Origin: Clostridia bacterium
Lineage (GTDB): Bacteria; Bacillota_A; Clostridia; Oscillospirales; CAG-272
NCBI GenBank assembly: GCA_017542695.1
Contig: JAFXWT010000314.1
Location: forward strand, 1-6,805
Direction: 5' to 3'
DNA: 6,805 nt
Position 1 is the first letter of the stretch, and each line of letters begins with the position of its first letter. Below are positions 6,140-6,805 of the stretch, piece after piece. Made by a program: the position numbers and the translations under genes. The notes below the pieces were generated by a model. The model was not told where the DNA came from. It did not search any database and worked only from the letters and a program-made list of their open reading frames with translations.

Positions 6140-6454
6140 ATGGGAAAAGCTGTTGGGATAGTTGAGGTATACGGGCTCGTAGCGGCGTTCGCCGCGTGCG
6201 ACGCCGGATGCAAAGCGGCAGACGTGACGGTCGAGAATTTCGACAAGAACAAGCCCGCCAACGCGGACAAACTGCCCGTTCCGCTTCTTGTCGCAGTCAA
6301 ATTCCGCGGCACTGTTGACAACGTTACGGCGGCGGTCGACGCGGCTCTTGAAGCGGCAAAGAGAGTCAGTGGAATAGTGACTCATCACATTATCCCGAAC
6401 GTCGAAGAAGATACCGAGAAAATGCTGAAGCTCAGCGGATTTGACAAAGACTGA
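6140..6454 (+). CDS. BMC-H shell protein with extended pore loop
   Basis: A 104-residue single-domain shell protein that should form hexameric tiles. The start GIVEVYGLVAAFAACDAGCKAADV (residues 6-29 in outline) matches the BMC fold: strand, helix with repeated alanines, then the KAADV strand. The closing part HHIIPNVEEDTEKML (82-96 in outline) matches the PduA-like HVIPRPH segment. The pore region is unusual: where PduA has a short KIGSG loop, this protein has a Lys/Asn/Pro-rich loop (about 35-50, containing KNKPANADK and LPVP), roughly nine residues longer when measured from the KAADV strand to the RG turn (56-57). That may alter or cap the central pore. Two cysteines, C20 and C24, lie in the first helix. 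It stands 16 bases before a second, conventional BMC-H gene. Shell-protein family is firm; permeability consequences are inference. Confidence 0.93.
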   Translation: MGKAVGIVEVYGLVAAFAACDAGCKAADVTVENFDKNKPANADKLPVPLLVAVKFRGTVDNVTAAVDAALEAAKRVSGIVTHHIIPNVEEDTEKMLKLSGFDKD

Positions 6455-6470
6455 GGAACGGACACATTAA

Positions 6471-6794
6471 ATGAAAGCACTTGGATTTATTGAAATAACA
6501 GGCGTTGTCGCCGCGATGGACGCGCTCGACATAATGTGCAAAGCCGCAGACGTCAGTCTTGTCACATGGGAGCGCAAGCTCGGAGGGCGGCTCGTCACGA
6601 TCATCGTCGAAGGCGATGTTTCGGCGGTGAACGCCGCCGTCGATTCCGCCGTCAGACTCGCCATCAAAAAGCCCGCCGCACATCTGGTGATCGCAAATCC
6701 GCACGCGGAAACGAGACGGATAATTGATATCAGTGCGGCTCGGCTGGCGAAAAAAGAAGTCGTCGGCGAACAAAACAAAGAAACAAAAAAATAA
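6471..6794 (+). CDS. BMC-H shell protein, PduA/PduJ-like
   Basis: A 107-residue hexameric shell protein of the canonical type. Motifs are ALGFIEITG (3-11), VVAAMDALDIMCKAADV (12-28 in outline), the pore loop ERKLGGR (34-40), LVTIIVEGDVSAVNAAVDSA (41-60 in outline) and HLVIANPH (71-78). The KLGG loop replaces the KIGSG of PduA and is one residue longer, with R40 potentially near the pore. The C-terminal tail (94-107) is short, charged and lysine-rich, consistent with an exposed end. The start is ATG 6471; a weak GAGGAA (6453-6458) lies 12 bases upstream and overlaps the previous stop, so expression probably depends on coupling. It is clearly a diverged paralogue of the preceding shell gene, not a recent duplicate. 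Only 11 A/T-rich bases follow it before the window ends, so what comes next is unknown. Confidence 0.95.
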   Translation: MKALGFIEITGVVAAMDALDIMCKAADVSLVTWERKLGGRLVTIIVEGDVSAVNAAVDSAVRLAIKKPAAHLVIANPHAETRRIIDISAARLAKKEVVGEQNKETKK

Positions 6795-6805
6795 AAATAA
6801 AAATA

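Noticed and set aside
6140..6794. Recent tandem duplication of a shell gene
   Set aside because: The two BMC-H proteins share the fold but differ at most positions and in the pore loop, so they are old paralogues, not a recent repeat.
6780..6805. Transcription terminator at the end of the window
   Set aside because: There is an A-rich run on the plus strand but no GC-rich hairpin and no T tract in the direction of transcription.

Overview
The window is one stretch of a bacterial microcompartment (BMC) operon of the glycyl-radical-enzyme-associated type (GRM). Every gene reads left to right, and the genes are packed with 0 to 43 bases between them. The strongest reading is a vitamin-B12-independent 1,2-propanediol compartment fed by deoxysugars (L-fucose/L-rhamnose), the layout usually called GRM5. 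A known relative is the fucose/rhamnose compartment of Clostridium phytofermentans. The organism is probably an anaerobic Firmicute (Clostridia), possibly from a gut or rumen community. The reasons are oxygen-sensitive radical enzymes, strong AGGAGG-type ribosome binding sites, A-rich gaps and closely packed co-directional genes. The DNA is moderately GC-rich and rich in CpG, so it is not a typical low-GC Clostridium. The taxonomy is inference only.

Layout. 1-1989: a glycyl radical enzyme lacking its N-terminus because the window starts inside it; active-site residues point to a diol dehydratase rather than choline TMA-lyase. 1990-2778: its radical-SAM activase, a compact form without the ferredoxin-like insert. 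2780-3157: a circularly permuted EutS/PduU shell protein. 3157-3576: an EutP/PduV small GTPase. 3577-3619: the only sizeable gap, A/T-rich. 3620-4426: a class II (L-fuculose-phosphate type) aldolase with a Cys-rich linker and a C-terminal encapsulation helix. 4442-4921: a PduO-C/HbpS/GlcG-like protein. 4923-6122: a zinc-type alcohol dehydrogenase with an N-terminal encapsulation helix. 6140-6454 and 6471-6794: two different BMC-H shell proteins. The window ends 11 bases later. No gap exceeds 300 bases, and I see no tRNA, rRNA, CRISPR array, mobile element or convincing terminator.

How the genes work together (inference from families). The aldolase splits fuculose-1-phosphate or rhamnulose-1-phosphate into DHAP and L-lactaldehyde. 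An NADH-dependent alcohol dehydrogenase reduces lactaldehyde to 1,2-propanediol and/or propionaldehyde to 1-propanol. The glycyl radical enzyme, switched on by the activase, dehydrates 1,2-propanediol to propionaldehyde. The shell proteins enclose the volatile, toxic aldehydes. The acylating aldehyde dehydrogenase, phosphotransacylase, pentamer (BMC-P) and trimer (BMC-T) shell proteins expected for such a system are not here and would lie outside the window.

The system class is already known. The details most worth a second look are a matched encapsulation helix at opposite ends of two enzymes, the Cys-rich linker of the aldolase, an enlarged pore loop in the first BMC-H protein, a PduO-C-like protein without a single histidine, and the stripped-down activase.
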